This document shows, piece by piece, positions 50,184 to 60,617 of a DNA stretch of 64,000 nt. Location of the stretch: assembly GCA_001508005.1 (NCBI GenBank), contig LGEZ01000008.1:19501-83500 (forward strand), in the 5' to 3' direction. The translations under genes and the position numbers were made by a program. Each line of letters opens with the position of its first letter. Within the stretch, counting starts at the first letter, position 1. Under the pieces are notes generated by a model that had not been told where the DNA came from, searched no databases, and saw nothing but the letters and a program-made list of their open reading frames with translations. Source of the stretch: Clostridia bacterium 41_269. GTDB lineage: Bacteria; Bacillota; DTU086.

Positions 50184-51746
50184 ATGTTTAGGGAAGGAAA
50201 TGAAGTCATGTCTTATGCGTCGGGGAAAATAGTTCGTGCGGCGGGTATTCTTTTGGCAATGAATCTGCTGAGCAGAATTTTAGGATATGTTAGGGATGCA
50301 GTAATTGCTGGTCATTTTGGGACCTCAGGGGCTACAGATGCCTATATGGTTGCTTATACCATTCCCTATTTTCTTCAATCAATTGTGGGAATGGCTTTTG
50401 TAATGATAATTGTTCCCATTTTAACTGACTATGGAGTAAAGGGACAGAAAGAGGAAATGTGGAAAGCAGCCAGTGTAATTTTCAACTGGACAGCACTTCT
50501 GCTCACTGCAGCAGCGCTGATAGGTATAGCCGGTTCAGAAGTGCTTGTAAAGCTGATGGCTCCAGGGTTTACTGGAGATACTGCCGTTTTAGCTCAGGAA
50601 CTCACCAGAATAATAATGCCTTCGATAATTTTTATGGGGCTTGGAATGCTTATAACCGGCATTTTAAATGCTCAGCATGTTTTTGGTGTGCCGGCTTTTG
50701 CTCCTGCGGCAGAAAATATAATTGTTATCCTTTCGGTAATATTTTTGAGCAGCAGTTTGGGTATTCACGGTTTAGCATTGGGTACTTTGATAGGATTTAT
50801 GTTTTTTTTATTTGTCCAAATACCTTCACTAAAAAAGCTGAATTTTAAATATTTCCTGAACTTTGACATCCATCATCCTGCTCTGCTCAAGGCTGCTTCT
50901 GGGTTAATCCCCATCATCTTTGGTGTGGGAGTAAATCAGATTTATCTGGCGTTGAACAGAGCCTTTGCTTCCTTTGTTGCTGAGGGAAGCATATCAGCTA
51001 TAGATTTTGCCTACAGGCTTATTAATCTTCCTTTGGGAATTTTTGCAGCAACTATTTCTACTGTTGTCTTCCCAACTATGTCAGAGCATGCAGCTTCAGG
51101 GAATAAGTGGGAATTTGCCAAAACCCTTATAAGGGGGCTCAATTTGGTTTCTTTCATTATTATTCCTTCTGCGGTGGGCCTTTTAGTTTTAAGCTCTCCG
51201 GTGGTAGCAATGCTTTTTCAGCGGGGTGCTTTTGATCACAGGGCCACAGTAATGACTGCTGCTGCATTGGCATATTTTACATTGGGAATGTATGGTTGGG
51301 GCGCAAATATGGTAATCACCAGAGCTTATTATGCTTTAAACGATATTAAAACTCCGGTAACTGCGGGAATTATTTCAGTCATAGTAAATGTAATCTTAAG
51401 CTATCTGCTTTTACCTTTTTTAGGGCATGGAGCTCTGCCCCTTGCCAATTCCATTTCTGTTTCTGTTCAGACAGCGCTGCTTATGATTTTTATTACAAAA
51501 CATCTTCCTTATATAGAATTTACGTCTTTGGGAAAAGCTTTTGCAAAAGTGCTGGCGGCTTCACTGATAATGGGATTTGCTGTTTATTTCATCAGCCGTG
51601 AACTTGATTTTTCTGTTTATTTAGAAACTGCTGTTTGCGTGGGGTTAGGAGTTGTTTTATATATTTTTGCAGCATATATTTTTCGCATTGAAGAAATTTC
51701 TTTTATTGGGGAACTTGTTGCAAGGAAATTAAAGGGAGTTTGTTGA
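50184..51746 (+). CDS. murJ: Lipid II flippase MurJ (MviN family)
   Basis: MNLLSRILGYVRDAVIAGHFGTSGATDAYMVAYTIP; about 14 TM. Confidence 0.94.
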   Translation: MFREGNEVMSYASGKIVRAAGILLAMNLLSRILGYVRDAVIAGHFGTSGATDAYMVAYTIPYFLQSIVGMAFVMIIVPILTDYGVKGQKEEMWKAASVIFNWTALLLTAAALIGIAGSEVLVKLMAPGFTGDTAVLAQELTRIIMPSIIFMGLGMLITGILNAQHVFGVPAFAPAAENIIVILSVIFLSSSLGIHGLALGTLIGFMFFLFVQIPSLKKLNFKYFLNFDIHHPALLKAASGLIPIIFGVGVNQIYLALNRAFASFVAEGSISAIDFAYRLINLPLGIFAATISTVVFPTMSEHAASGNKWEFAKTLIRGLNLVSFIIIPSAVGLLVLSSPVVAMLFQRGAFDHRATVMTAAALAYFTLGMYGWGANMVITRAYYALNDIKTPVTAGIISVIVNVILSYLLLPFLGHGALPLANSISVSVQTALLMIFITKHLPYIEFTSLGKAFAKVLAASLIMGFAVYFISRELDFSVYLETAVCVGLGVVLYIFAAYIFRIEEISFIGELVARKLKGVC

Positions 51747-51786
51747 AGATAAATAAGGTTTTAAATATGGGTGATTTAATAAAAGC

Positions 51787-51815
51787 TTGACAAACTCTAT
51801 TAATAGAAATACTTT
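51787..51815 (+). promoter_or_regulatory. Sigma-A-like promoter upstream of fabZ
   Basis: TTGACA, 17-bp spacer, TACTTT. Confidence 0.5.
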
Positions 51816-51842
51816 AGTAGTTAAGCTGATTTTTATCGGAAA

Positions 51843-52301
51843 TTGAAAAAAGAACAGTTTGTGGGGGGCTTTAAGTTGATAAATGCTGATGAAATTATGA
51901 AGATAATTCCCCACCGCTATCCATTTCTGCTTGTAGACAAAGTTGTTGAGCTGGACGTGGGGAAGCGAGTGGTGGGAATTAAAAATGTTTCCATAAATGA
52001 ACCGTTTTTTCAGGGTCACTTTCCAGGGCGGCCTGTTATGCCTGGTGTGTTAATTATTGAAGCCATGGCACAGGTGGGTGCAGTGGGAATATTGAAAATG
52101 CCTGAGTTTCAGGGAAAGCTGGCCCTTTTTGCTGGAATTGATAAGGCCAGATTCCGCAGGCAGGTTATACCTGGAGATCAGCTGCGGATAGAGGTGGAAG
52201 TTTTAAAATTAAAGGGTCAGGTAGGAAAATGTGATGCAAAGGCGTATGTGGATAATGAATTGGTTTGTGAGGCGCAGCTGATGTTTGCTGTGGAAAAGTG
52301 A
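51843..52301 (+). CDS. fabZ: 3-hydroxyacyl-[ACP] dehydratase FabZ (start could be TTG 51876)
   Basis: [40 protein letters not shown]. Confidence 0.97.
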   Translation: MKKEQFVGGFKLINADEIMKIIPHRYPFLLVDKVVELDVGKRVVGIKNVSINEPFFQGHFPGRPVMPGVLIIEAMAQVGAVGILKMPEFQGKLALFAGIDKARFRRQVIPGDQLRIEVEVLKLKGQVGKCDAKAYVDNELVCEAQLMFAVEK

Positions 52302-52325
52302 TTTTTAATATAGGAGAGGAGCATT

Positions 52326-53441
52326 ATGGGTAAAATGGAAGGGCTCGGAATTATACTGGGGGCAGTCTTTATTGCTGTTTTAATCCTTACCCCTATTGTT
52401 AAAAAGATAGCGCTGATAGTTGGTGCCGTTGACAGACCTGATGCCAGAAAGGTGCATAATAAAGTTATGCCCCGTCTTGGCGGAGTTGCGATTTATCTTG
52501 GTTTTATTGGGGCGCTACTTGTTTTTCAACCCCTTGGGAACTTTGAAAAAGGACTCCTTGTGGGCAGTACCATTATAGTTGCTGCAGGGATTCTGGATGA
52601 TATATGGGGACTTCCTCCAAAATTAAAGCTGACGGCACAAATAGCGGCTGCAGCTGTTCTTGTAAGTTTTGGGATTAAGGTAGAATTTGTAACCTATCCC
52701 TTCGGTGGCATTATTCCTTTGGGAATTTTTGCCGTGCCCATTACGATCCTGTGGATTATTGGGGTGACCAATGCTCTCAATCTCATTGACGGTTTAGATG
52801 GTCTTGCTGCTGGAACTTCATTTATTGCAGCGGTTACGATGGCTGTTGTGGCATGGATTGAAGGTCAGTATGCGGTGGCAGGCTTAGCCCTTATTCTTGG
52901 GGCTGCGGTTTTGGGATTTCTTCCATACAATTTTTATCCAGCCAAAATATTTATGGGTGACAGCGGTTCCATGTTTTTGGGATTTACCCTTGGTTCTTTG
53001 GCAGTGCAGGGTTTAACCAAGGGAGCGGCCTTTATATCCGTTTTTATTCCCATAATAATACTGGGGATTCCCATTTTTGATACCCTTTTTGCTGTTATTA
53101 GAAGATACAGAAATCACAGACCTATTTTTGAAGCTGATAGGGAGCATTTTCATCATATTCTTTTAGATAAGGGCTTTTCTCATAGACAGGCTGTCCTTTT
53201 AATTTATGGGGTTAATGTATTTCTGGGAATAAGTGTCATTTTATTGAATGTACTTAGTACTGAGCAGAGCATAGTTGCCCTTATTGTTTTAATTACTGCC
53301 ATTTCTTTGGGTGCAGGAAAGCTGGGATTTTTCAGTAGAATAAACAAAAAACAGGAGTTACCCAGCTGTGAAGCTGCAGGGCTTAATAACTCTCATGGAC
53401 AGAGGATTACCGCTGCGGATAAAAATGGAGGAAGGTGTTGA
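52326..53441 (+). CDS. tagO: MraY/WecA-type glycosyl-1-phosphate transferase (TagO-like)
   Basis: DRPDARKVHNKVMPRLGGVAIYLGF, NALNLIDGLDGLAAG, FMGDSGSMFLGF, HRPIFEADREHFHH. Confidence 0.93.
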   Translation: MGKMEGLGIILGAVFIAVLILTPIVKKIALIVGAVDRPDARKVHNKVMPRLGGVAIYLGFIGALLVFQPLGNFEKGLLVGSTIIVAAGILDDIWGLPPKLKLTAQIAAAAVLVSFGIKVEFVTYPFGGIIPLGIFAVPITILWIIGVTNALNLIDGLDGLAAGTSFIAAVTMAVVAWIEGQYAVAGLALILGAAVLGFLPYNFYPAKIFMGDSGSMFLGFTLGSLAVQGLTKGAAFISVFIPIIILGIPIFDTLFAVIRRYRNHRPIFEADREHFHHILLDKGFSHRQAVLLIYGVNVFLGISVILLNVLSTEQSIVALIVLITAISLGAGKLGFFSRINKKQELPSCEAAGLNNSHGQRITAADKNGGRC

Positions 53442-53444
53442 TCT

Positions 53445-53912
53445 GTGAAAAATTTAAGGATTCCTGCCAGCTTCGTATTTTTATTTAGTCTATTGGGCTT
53501 TATTATTGGCGGTATGGAAGCAGGAGCTGCTGATGCCAAAGGGGGGTCTAGGGAAGATCCCCTTGTTACCAAAAGTTATGTTCATACTGCTGTGGAAGAA
53601 AAATTTCGTCCCTTAGAAGCAGAGGTAGGTAAAATTAAAACAAGGATTGCTGAAATTGAGAATTCCGTCTCTCGTTTGGATAAGCAGGCGCTGAAAGGAA
53701 CATCGATTTTTGAAGAAAAAACTGCTGTAGTAAGAGGGCAGAGTGGGGCTGTTCTCCGAAACGGTCCTGATGAGATTTTTACAAAAGTTGGCAGTCTGCC
53801 CAATGGAGTCAGGGTTAAGGTGATTAATGAAAGCAACGGCTGGTTTCAGATTAAAACTGACTCAGGTTTAAAAGGGTGGGTAGAAGATGATTATTTGAAA
53901 ATTTCCAGCTGA
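53445..53912 (+). CDS. Secreted coiled-coil / SH3-domain protein
   Basis: Signal peptide; C-term SH3b VLRNGPDEIFTKVGSLPNGVRVKVINESNGWFQIKTDSGLKGWVEDDYL. Confidence 0.85.
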   Translation: MKNLRIPASFVFLFSLLGFIIGGMEAGAADAKGGSREDPLVTKSYVHTAVEEKFRPLEAEVGKIKTRIAEIENSVSRLDKQALKGTSIFEEKTAVVRGQSGAVLRNGPDEIFTKVGSLPNGVRVKVINESNGWFQIKTDSGLKGWVEDDYLKISS

Positions 53913-53915
53913 AAA

Positions 53916-54794
53916 TTATGATATAAAGATATTTAATTTCTTAGGAAGAATCTTTATAAAACAGGGAAGATTACCAGCATATTCACCGTCTGTATTGAGG
54001 GAAACTTTTTCACTGCTTGTTACTTCTACTTTTGAGGTTTGAATGTAAATTACTTTGGGGTGATTAATGTGTTCCCCTGAAAGGCATATTGCTGCAAGGG
54101 ATATAAATTCTGCTATGGTAAGTTTTTTTACAACTATCAGATCCAGAAGCCCATCACTGAATGATGCCTTTGGAGCTAAAAGTTCAAATCCCCCTGCTGT
54201 TCTGCTGTTGGCGGTTAAAAACAGCATGATATCTTCATATATTGTTAATTCCGGTGTTTTTATATGCACTTTAAAGGGTCTAAGCTTGGGAAGCTCTTCT
54301 AGGCTTTTTGCGTAATATGCCAGCTGCCCTAAATATGTTTTAAGCTTCCTGGGTACTTCGTATGATATGTTGGTCAAATTACCTCCTCCGGCAACATTGA
54401 TAAAATATCGGTCATTAAGCATACCCACATCAACTTTTTTTATTTTTTTTCTCCCGATAACCTTTACTGCTCCTTCTATATCAGTGGGTATGTCTAAAGC
54501 CCTTGCAAAGTCATTGGATGTTCCTGCAGGAATGATTCCTAGATTTATCCTTTCCATGTTTTCCCCAAGTCCATTTACAATTTCATGGAGAGTACCATCT
54601 CCTCCAACGGCTATGATATTTTTGAATTCTTTAGCTGCTTGGGCGGCTTTTTTTTGTGCATCTCCTGGTCCTGTTGTGGGGTATGGTAGAATTTCAAAAC
54701 CTACCTCTAATAGGTGCTTTATAATATCATGCAGGCGGGAAGCTGCTGAAATCTTTCCCGATGAGGGATTATAAATTAAAACTGCTCTTTCCAT
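53916..54794 (-). CDS. YegS/Rv2252/BmrU family lipid (diacylglycerol-type) kinase
   Basis: AVLIYNPSSGK, IIAVGGDGTLHEIVNGL, LGIIPAGTSNDFARAL. Confidence 0.94.
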   Translation of the reverse strand: MERAVLIYNPSSGKISAASRLHDIIKHLLEVGFEILPYPTTGPGDAQKKAAQAAKEFKNIIAVGGDGTLHEIVNGLGENMERINLGIIPAGTSNDFARALDIPTDIEGAVKVIGRKKIKKVDVGMLNDRYFINVAGGGNLTNISYEVPRKLKTYLGQLAYYAKSLEELPKLRPFKVHIKTPELTIYEDIMLFLTANSRTAGGFELLAPKASFSDGLLDLIVVKKLTIAEFISLAAICLSGEHINHPKVIYIQTSKVEVTSSEKVSLNTDGEYAGNLPCFIKILPKKLNIFIS

Positions 54795-54995
54795 TTTTAT
54801 GTCTCCTTTACAGTTTATAAAATTTTCTTTTTTTTATTTGGTTTGTTTTTCCTTTTGCCCATCAAAATTTTTTTATTTTATTAACTTTAATATTTTTAAA
54901 TGGTGTGGAAATAATAAATATTGGCATCTATGAAGGAAAGATTTTTTAAAAATTAGCATAACTGTGAAGGCGAGTGGTTAGGGGGTTAATTTAAA

Positions 54996-55088
54996 TTGAG
55001 AATATTATGGGAAAGCGTGTTGGTTTTGTTTTATGTTTTAGCTGGAATGTATCTTCTTTACTATTTAACTAAAAAAGAAATTCTATAA
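54996..55088 (+). CDS. Putative 30-aa single-TM microprotein upstream of DUF421 gene
   Basis: TTG start; LRILWESVLVLFYVLAGMYLLYYLTKKEIL*; ends 13 nt before the DUF421 ATG. Confidence 0.45.
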   Translation: MRILWESVLVLFYVLAGMYLLYYLTKKEIL

Positions 55089-55101
55089 AGAGGTTTTTTA
55101 A

Positions 55102-55830
55102 ATGGGTTATATCGAAGTAATAATTCAAACGTTTCTAGCATTCTTTGCCATCTTATTTTACACAAGAATATTGGGAAAACAGCAGGTTGGGCAGCTGACT
55201 TTTTTCGAATATATTAACGGAATAACCTTTGGGAGTATAGCTGCAGTTCTTGCAACGGACGTGGGCCAAAAGCAGACGGCTGTTCATCTTCTAGCTTTAA
55301 CGCTTTTTGCTGTGCTTACCTTTATTATGGAAGTAGCTGCTTTAAAAAGCAGACCTTTAAGGAAGATCGTTGCTGGTGAACCCACAATTGTTATACACAA
55401 TGGAAAAGTTTTAGAGGATAATATGAAGAAGATGAGGTATAACTTTGATGAACTTCTAATGCAGCTTAGGGAAAAAGGAGTCTTTTATATTGGTGATGTT
55501 GAATATGCAATTTTGGAACCTGATGGAAATCTTAGTGTGGAATTAAAATCACAGCAGAAGCCCGTAGCACGGGAAGATCTAAATATGAGCAGCAGTTATG
55601 AAGGCCTGTCCGTTGAGCTGATTTTGGATGGAAAAATAATGCATCAGAATTTGGAACAGATAGGACTGGATGAAAATTGGCTTTTGGGAGAATTGGAGAA
55701 AAGAGGAGTTAAGGATGTTAAGGAGGTTAAACTGGCAGTGCTTTCATCTACGGGGAACCTATTTGTTGATTTGGATAAAGATGATTTGAATACCCCCATG
55801 GATATTACTGACAGTGCACCTAATAAGTAA
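55102..55830 (+). CDS. DUF421 (YetF-like) membrane protein
   Basis: FTRILGKQQVGQLTFFEYINGITFGSIAAVLAT; VDLDKDDL C-term. Confidence 0.92.
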   Translation: MGYIEVIIQTFLAFFAILFYTRILGKQQVGQLTFFEYINGITFGSIAAVLATDVGQKQTAVHLLALTLFAVLTFIMEVAALKSRPLRKIVAGEPTIVIHNGKVLEDNMKKMRYNFDELLMQLREKGVFYIGDVEYAILEPDGNLSVELKSQQKPVAREDLNMSSSYEGLSVELILDGKIMHQNLEQIGLDENWLLGELEKRGVKDVKEVKLAVLSSTGNLFVDLDKDDLNTPMDITDSAPNK

Positions 55831-55931
55831 AGTTGGAATAAGAAGCGGGATAATTTATATTATAATTTAGTAAAAAAATTTTTATTTTTAATTTAGTCTG
55901 CTTTTTGCATTTTTTTAATCGGAGAGGATAA

Positions 55932-57362
55932 ATGCTTATGATAAATATAAAGTTTGGGACTGACGGATGGAGGAGCATAATAGCTGAAGATTTTACTTTT
56001 GAAAACGTTAGAGCGGTAGCTCAGGCTGTTGCTGATCATATTATAGCTAAAGGCAGTAAGGATAGGGGAGTGGTAATTGGTTACGACAACCGTTTTCTTT
56101 CTGAACATTTTGCCTGGGCTGTAGCTGAAGTGATGACGGGAAATTCTATTTCTGTTTATATTCCCCAAAGATCTGTTCCCACACCGATAACTGCCCTAGC
56201 CATTAAAGAAATGGGCACTGCAGGAGCTATTATGATCACTGCAAGCCATAACCCACCTGAATATAATGGGATAAAATATATTGCAGATTTTGCCGGTCCT
56301 GCTCTTCCTGAAGAAACAAATGCCATTGAGAATAATCTGCAAAGAATTATTAAAACTGGCGAAATAAAAAGAATGAAACGACATAATGCAGAAGCTTTAG
56401 GATTGTGGAACGAATTTGACCCCTTTCCAGCTTATAAAAAACACCTTAAAGGGCTAATTAATGTTTCTGTTATCAATAAAGCAGGTTTGAAGATTGTAGT
56501 TGATCCCCTTCATGGTGCAGGGACTGGTTATCTTGAGGCAATACTGGAAGAATTGGGATGTGATGTTGTTTCCATACATAATTTTAGGGATCCTCTGTTT
56601 GGGGGAAAAATTCCAGATCCCGTTGAAAAAAATTTGGCAGAGCTTAGGGAGCAGGTATTAAATACAGGGGCTGACCTCGGATTAGCTTTGGATGGGGATG
56701 GTGATCGTTTCGGAGTAATTGATAAGACTGGAAGGTATTTTACTCCTAATGAAGTTCTTTTTCTGCTTCTTAATCATTTGGTCAAAAACAGGGAAGAACT
56801 TGGTCGAACTGTGGCTAGAACGGTGGCTACCACCCACATGCTGGATAAGGTTGCTGAGCGTTATGGCCTTGAAGTCAGAGAAACCCCTGTGGGATTTAAA
56901 TATATTGGCCAGTGTATTCTATGGGATGACAGTATTTTAGGGGGTGAAGAAAGCGGGGGCATGTGCATAAAGGGCCATGTACCTGAAAAGGATGGAATTT
57001 TAGGATCTGTGCTGGTAGCAGAAGCGGTTGCAGCTAGCAGCAGAACCTTAGGGGAACTGCAGGATAAACTTTTTGAAGAGTATGGAAGAATGGTTAGCAG
57101 CCGCTTGGATGTGCCGGTATCAGAAGATGAAAAAGAAATTATATTGGAAAAATTGAAAAATTATAATCCCAATACCATAGCTGGGCAGAAAGTAGTAAAA
57201 AAATTGGAAATTGATGGGTCAAAATTTGTTAACAATGACGGCAGTTGGGTGCTTATAAGACCTTCGGGAACAGAACCCATGTTCAGGGTTTATGCAGAAG
57301 CCAATAACGAAGAACAGCTCAAAAACATTCAGCAGCAGATACGTGAAGAATTAAATATGTAG
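55932..57362 (+). CDS. Phosphoglucomutase/phosphomannomutase family
   Basis: MITASHNPPEYNGIKY active-site, DGDGDRFGV metal loop, RPSGTEPMFRVYAEA. Confidence 0.95.
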   Translation: MLMINIKFGTDGWRSIIAEDFTFENVRAVAQAVADHIIAKGSKDRGVVIGYDNRFLSEHFAWAVAEVMTGNSISVYIPQRSVPTPITALAIKEMGTAGAIMITASHNPPEYNGIKYIADFAGPALPEETNAIENNLQRIIKTGEIKRMKRHNAEALGLWNEFDPFPAYKKHLKGLINVSVINKAGLKIVVDPLHGAGTGYLEAILEELGCDVVSIHNFRDPLFGGKIPDPVEKNLAELREQVLNTGADLGLALDGDGDRFGVIDKTGRYFTPNEVLFLLLNHLVKNREELGRTVARTVATTHMLDKVAERYGLEVRETPVGFKYIGQCILWDDSILGGEESGGMCIKGHVPEKDGILGSVLVAEAVAASSRTLGELQDKLFEEYGRMVSSRLDVPVSEDEKEIILEKLKNYNPNTIAGQKVVKKLEIDGSKFVNNDGSWVLIRPSGTEPMFRVYAEANNEEQLKNIQQQIREELNM

Positions 57363-57481
57363 CTGGTTTCTTTTTAAGGGAGCCTTTCAGGCGCCCTTTT
57401 TTGCTATTAGTTTATGGGTAACGGATTAAAATAAAACTTCATAAAATGGAGTACCAAGCTGCTGCAGGGAGATAGGGCTTT

Positions 57482-57853
57482 ATGGAGGTCAAGTTTTTTT
57501 ATCTTTGCTGGCTTTTTTTAATAGCTGCGGGTTTTGTGTTTATTGTTTTTGAGACCAGGAAGTTAAATTTAGACACAAAAGGTATAGTCTTGGTGATGGT
57601 GCGGAACTGTGAAGAGGCTGTAGAAGCTGTTTTAAGAATACTCTGCTTTCACTGTTGGAAAAGGGATCAGGGTTCCATATTGGTTATAATTGAAGATTCT
57701 TATGATAAAACAGGGGATATAGTAGCCAGACTATCCCAAAAACATTCAGAGATCAATGTTGTTTTTCGGGGGAAAGAGTTATTCAATTTACAGCATGTTA
57801 AATATTTTCTTGATCGGCGTCGATTTCTACTTGATTTAAGAAATTTTGCATAG
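57482..57853 (+). CDS. Small GT2-fold-like hypothetical protein (123 aa)
   Basis: N-term TM; VLVMVRNCEEAVEAVLRIL...ILVIIEDSYDKTGDIVARL resembling a GT-A N-terminal half. Confidence 0.5.
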   Translation: MEVKFFYLCWLFLIAAGFVFIVFETRKLNLDTKGIVLVMVRNCEEAVEAVLRILCFHCWKRDQGSILVIIEDSYDKTGDIVARLSQKHSEINVVFRGKELFNLQHVKYFLDRRRFLLDLRNFA

Positions 57854-58005
57854 ATGTATATGTTCAATTTTAGTACTTTTTGATGATTATTGTTTTCGGC
57901 ATTAAAAGACAATTTATGATGGAAAAACTAAAGGATTTTGCAAGCAAATTGTAGAAGCAATACCAAAAACTGAAATAGGTGGCAGCAATTAATAGGTGAT
58001 AACTA

Positions 58006-59877
58006 ATGATGATGGGGTGCCAAAAATTCATTTTGTACTTTTTATGGAATGATAATAAGTATCTTATTAGCTATTCCCATAACCCCCTATTGGATTATTG
58101 TTATTTAAGGGAAAAAGGTTTTTTCAATATGGTACTGTTTACAAAGCCCCTTCCCATTGGATATATTTTATATCTGCTTAACAGCTGTACAAATGAAGCT
58201 GAAAGGGTTGGGACCCCGTTCAGAAAACAAAGTGCAGAGAAAATTGCTTCACATAAAATAAGATTGCTGAAAAAATTTTCTGGTAAAATTGGGATATCCA
58301 AAGATTTTTTAACAGAAAACCCTTTAAATAGGTCCATAAAATGGCCCGCAGTAGAGATGGATAAAGTAAAGTTTTTGGAAAAAAAGTTGATGGGAAGGAT
58401 GCTTTTCATAAATGAGATAGTTAAGCTTTTAGGGAAACAGGGCTTTAGCATTGCAGAAAATGAAGTTCAGGATATTTTACAGATTATGTTTTTAGAACAC
58501 AGGTGTCTGCGTTTGCCTGGCATCAGCTTTGAAGGAGATGGAAGCAAAATCTGCAACCGCTGTGGTCAGAGAGGAAAAATTTTTCCTGTGGTTTGTGCTT
58601 CCTGTGGTTTTAATTGCTATCACTGTGAAGAATGCATTGCTATGGGCGAATCCCGATCCTGTCTTCCCCTGTATGGGGTTCCTGGGGGAAGAAGGGCATC
58701 TAAGCTGCCTTATACTTCAGTGATACCAGTTATGGATGTTGAGCTGAGTCCAGCTCAAAAGGAGGCTTCTGCGGCAATACGCCAATTTGTTCTGCAGCCT
58801 GAACAGAGGGAAAAACTGGTATGGGCAGCTTGTGGTGCTGGAAAAACAGAAATTACCTTCCAGGCAGTAGCTGAAGTGCTCAGCAGAGGGGGTAGGGTGC
58901 TTTTTGCTCTGCCGAGAAGAACTCCTCTGCCGGAAATATTTAATCGTTTAAAAAATGCGTTTCCTCAGGTACCCGTTGCAATGCTTCACGGTGAAATCAA
59001 GGACAAGTTTTCGTATGCAGAAATTTATGCGGCTACTACCCATCAGGTTCTAAGATTTTATTCTGCTTTTGATTTAATAATTTTGGACGAGGTGGATGCA
59101 TATCCATATAAAGGCAGTGCTGTGCTCCAATTTGCTGTGAAAAGAGCGCGCAGGAAAGCAGGTAAAATTATCTATCTTACTGCAACTCCATCGGGTGAAA
59201 TTTATGAACGTTGGAAGAGAAAAGAACTTTCTTGTGTTAAAATTCCAGCAAGGCACCACGGCTATCCGCTGCCGGAGCCGAAAATAATTGTGGAGAAAAA
59301 ACTTTACCGAACCTCAAAGGGAATAGAAATTCCTGAAGCTGTAGTTGATTTGATCCATGAGACCATTGAAGGAGATTTATCCCAATTATTAATTTATGTT
59401 CCTTCGGTTTTCCTTGCTGTTAATGTGGCGGAAGAACTAAACCGAATCACCCGGTTACCTCCTTTTAATAATTTTAAAAGCCGCTGGGTGGAGTACAGCC
59501 ACAGCAGGGATGAAGATAGGGAGCTGAAAAGGGATAGGTTTGTAAAAGGAGAATTTCCAGTGCTGGTTACTACAACAATTTGGGAGAGGGGTATTACCGT
59601 TCCCCGGGTTAACGTTTTGGTGCTTTTTGCAGATGTGGAGGAAATTTTTGATGAAGCTGCTTTGATTCAAATGGCAGGTAGAGCAGGAAGAACATCTTCC
59701 TATCCCCTGGGTAAGGTTTGGTTTATGGGTTCCAGAGTAACAAAAAGCATGAGAAGCGCCCAGAAAAAAATTCATCAGATGAATGTGGAGGCGGGGGAAA
59801 AAGGGTTTCTTAGTCCGGAAGGCTTACAATTGTTGAATGGATGGGAGGCCAAGATGAATTGCTTGGAAAATGGGTGA
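58006..59877 (+). CDS. comFA: ComFA-like DEAD/DEAH DNA helicase (competence)
   Basis: CNRCGQRGKIFPVVCASCG zinc fingers; VWAACGAGKTEITF Walker A; DEVDAYPY; IQMAGRAGRT. Confidence 0.92.
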   Translation: MMMGCQKFILYFLWNDNKYLISYSHNPLLDYCYLREKGFFNMVLFTKPLPIGYILYLLNSCTNEAERVGTPFRKQSAEKIASHKIRLLKKFSGKIGISKDFLTENPLNRSIKWPAVEMDKVKFLEKKLMGRMLFINEIVKLLGKQGFSIAENEVQDILQIMFLEHRCLRLPGISFEGDGSKICNRCGQRGKIFPVVCASCGFNCYHCEECIAMGESRSCLPLYGVPGGRRASKLPYTSVIPVMDVELSPAQKEASAAIRQFVLQPEQREKLVWAACGAGKTEITFQAVAEVLSRGGRVLFALPRRTPLPEIFNRLKNAFPQVPVAMLHGEIKDKFSYAEIYAATTHQVLRFYSAFDLIILDEVDAYPYKGSAVLQFAVKRARRKAGKIIYLTATPSGEIYERWKRKELSCVKIPARHHGYPLPEPKIIVEKKLYRTSKGIEIPEAVVDLIHETIEGDLSQLLIYVPSVFLAVNVAEELNRITRLPPFNNFKSRWVEYSHSRDEDRELKRDRFVKGEFPVLVTTTIWERGITVPRVNVLVLFADVEEIFDEAALIQMAGRAGRTSSYPLGKVWFMGSRVTKSMRSAQKKIHQMNVEAGEKGFLSPEGLQLLNGWEAKMNCLENG

Positions 59878-60617
59878 GGTATTTTACGGATTTAGTACTT
59901 CCACCGGTAGCAAAGTGTCAGCTGTGCGGGAGAAGGGCAGTAAAAAATGCTGAGATATGCGTGGTGTGCCGAAAAGAACTGGAGTATTGGACACAAAAAT
60001 ATAATGAATGTGATATCTGCGGGCATTTTATATCCCAAAAAGGTGTGTGTGATCAGTGCAGTCATGAAAGGCCTCCTTTTATTATGGCTAGGGCCATTGG
60101 GCCTTACAGAGGTATTCTTAAGGAGGCATTGTATAATTTAAAATTCCGTGGAGATAGAAAGCTGGCAGTAACTTTAGGTCGTATTTTAGGTAAAAAGTTA
60201 AGAACTTCCTTAAAACTGCGCAATATAGACTATGTGGTTCCTGTTCCCATGCATAATAAAAGATTAAAAGAGAGGGGTTTTAACCAATCTATTCTTATTG
60301 CCAGGGAAGTAGCTCGGGAAATTCGCAGGCCCATAATAGAAAATATTCTGCAGAAAAAAGTAAATACAGTGCCCCAAGTTCAGCTTTCTTTAAACCAGAG
60401 AAAGACTAATCCTGTAAATTCTTTTAAGGTGAAGGATGCTGAGATAGTTAAAAACAAGGTTGTTCTCCTTATAGATGATGTTTTTACAACGGGAACTACA
60501 GTTGCCGAATGTGCCAGGGAACTTTTAAAAGCTGGTGCAGAGGAAGTATATGTGGGGACTGTAGCAACTGGTATTCATTTTTCTGCTCCAAACATTCACA
60601 AGAAATCCACATCCTAA
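59841..60617 (+). CDS. comFC: ComF family amidophosphoribosyltransferase-like protein
   Basis: CQLCGRRAVKNAEICVVC; YVVPVPMHNKRLKERGFNQSILIAREVA; VLLIDDVFTTGTTV. Confidence 0.94.
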   Translation: MGGQDELLGKWVRYFTDLVLPPVAKCQLCGRRAVKNAEICVVCRKELEYWTQKYNECDICGHFISQKGVCDQCSHERPPFIMARAIGPYRGILKEALYNLKFRGDRKLAVTLGRILGKKLRTSLKLRNIDYVVPVPMHNKRLKERGFNQSILIAREVAREIRRPIIENILQKKVNTVPQVQLSLNQRKTNPVNSFKVKDAEIVKNKVVLLIDDVFTTGTTVAECARELLKAGAEEVYVGTVATGIHFSAPNIHKKSTS

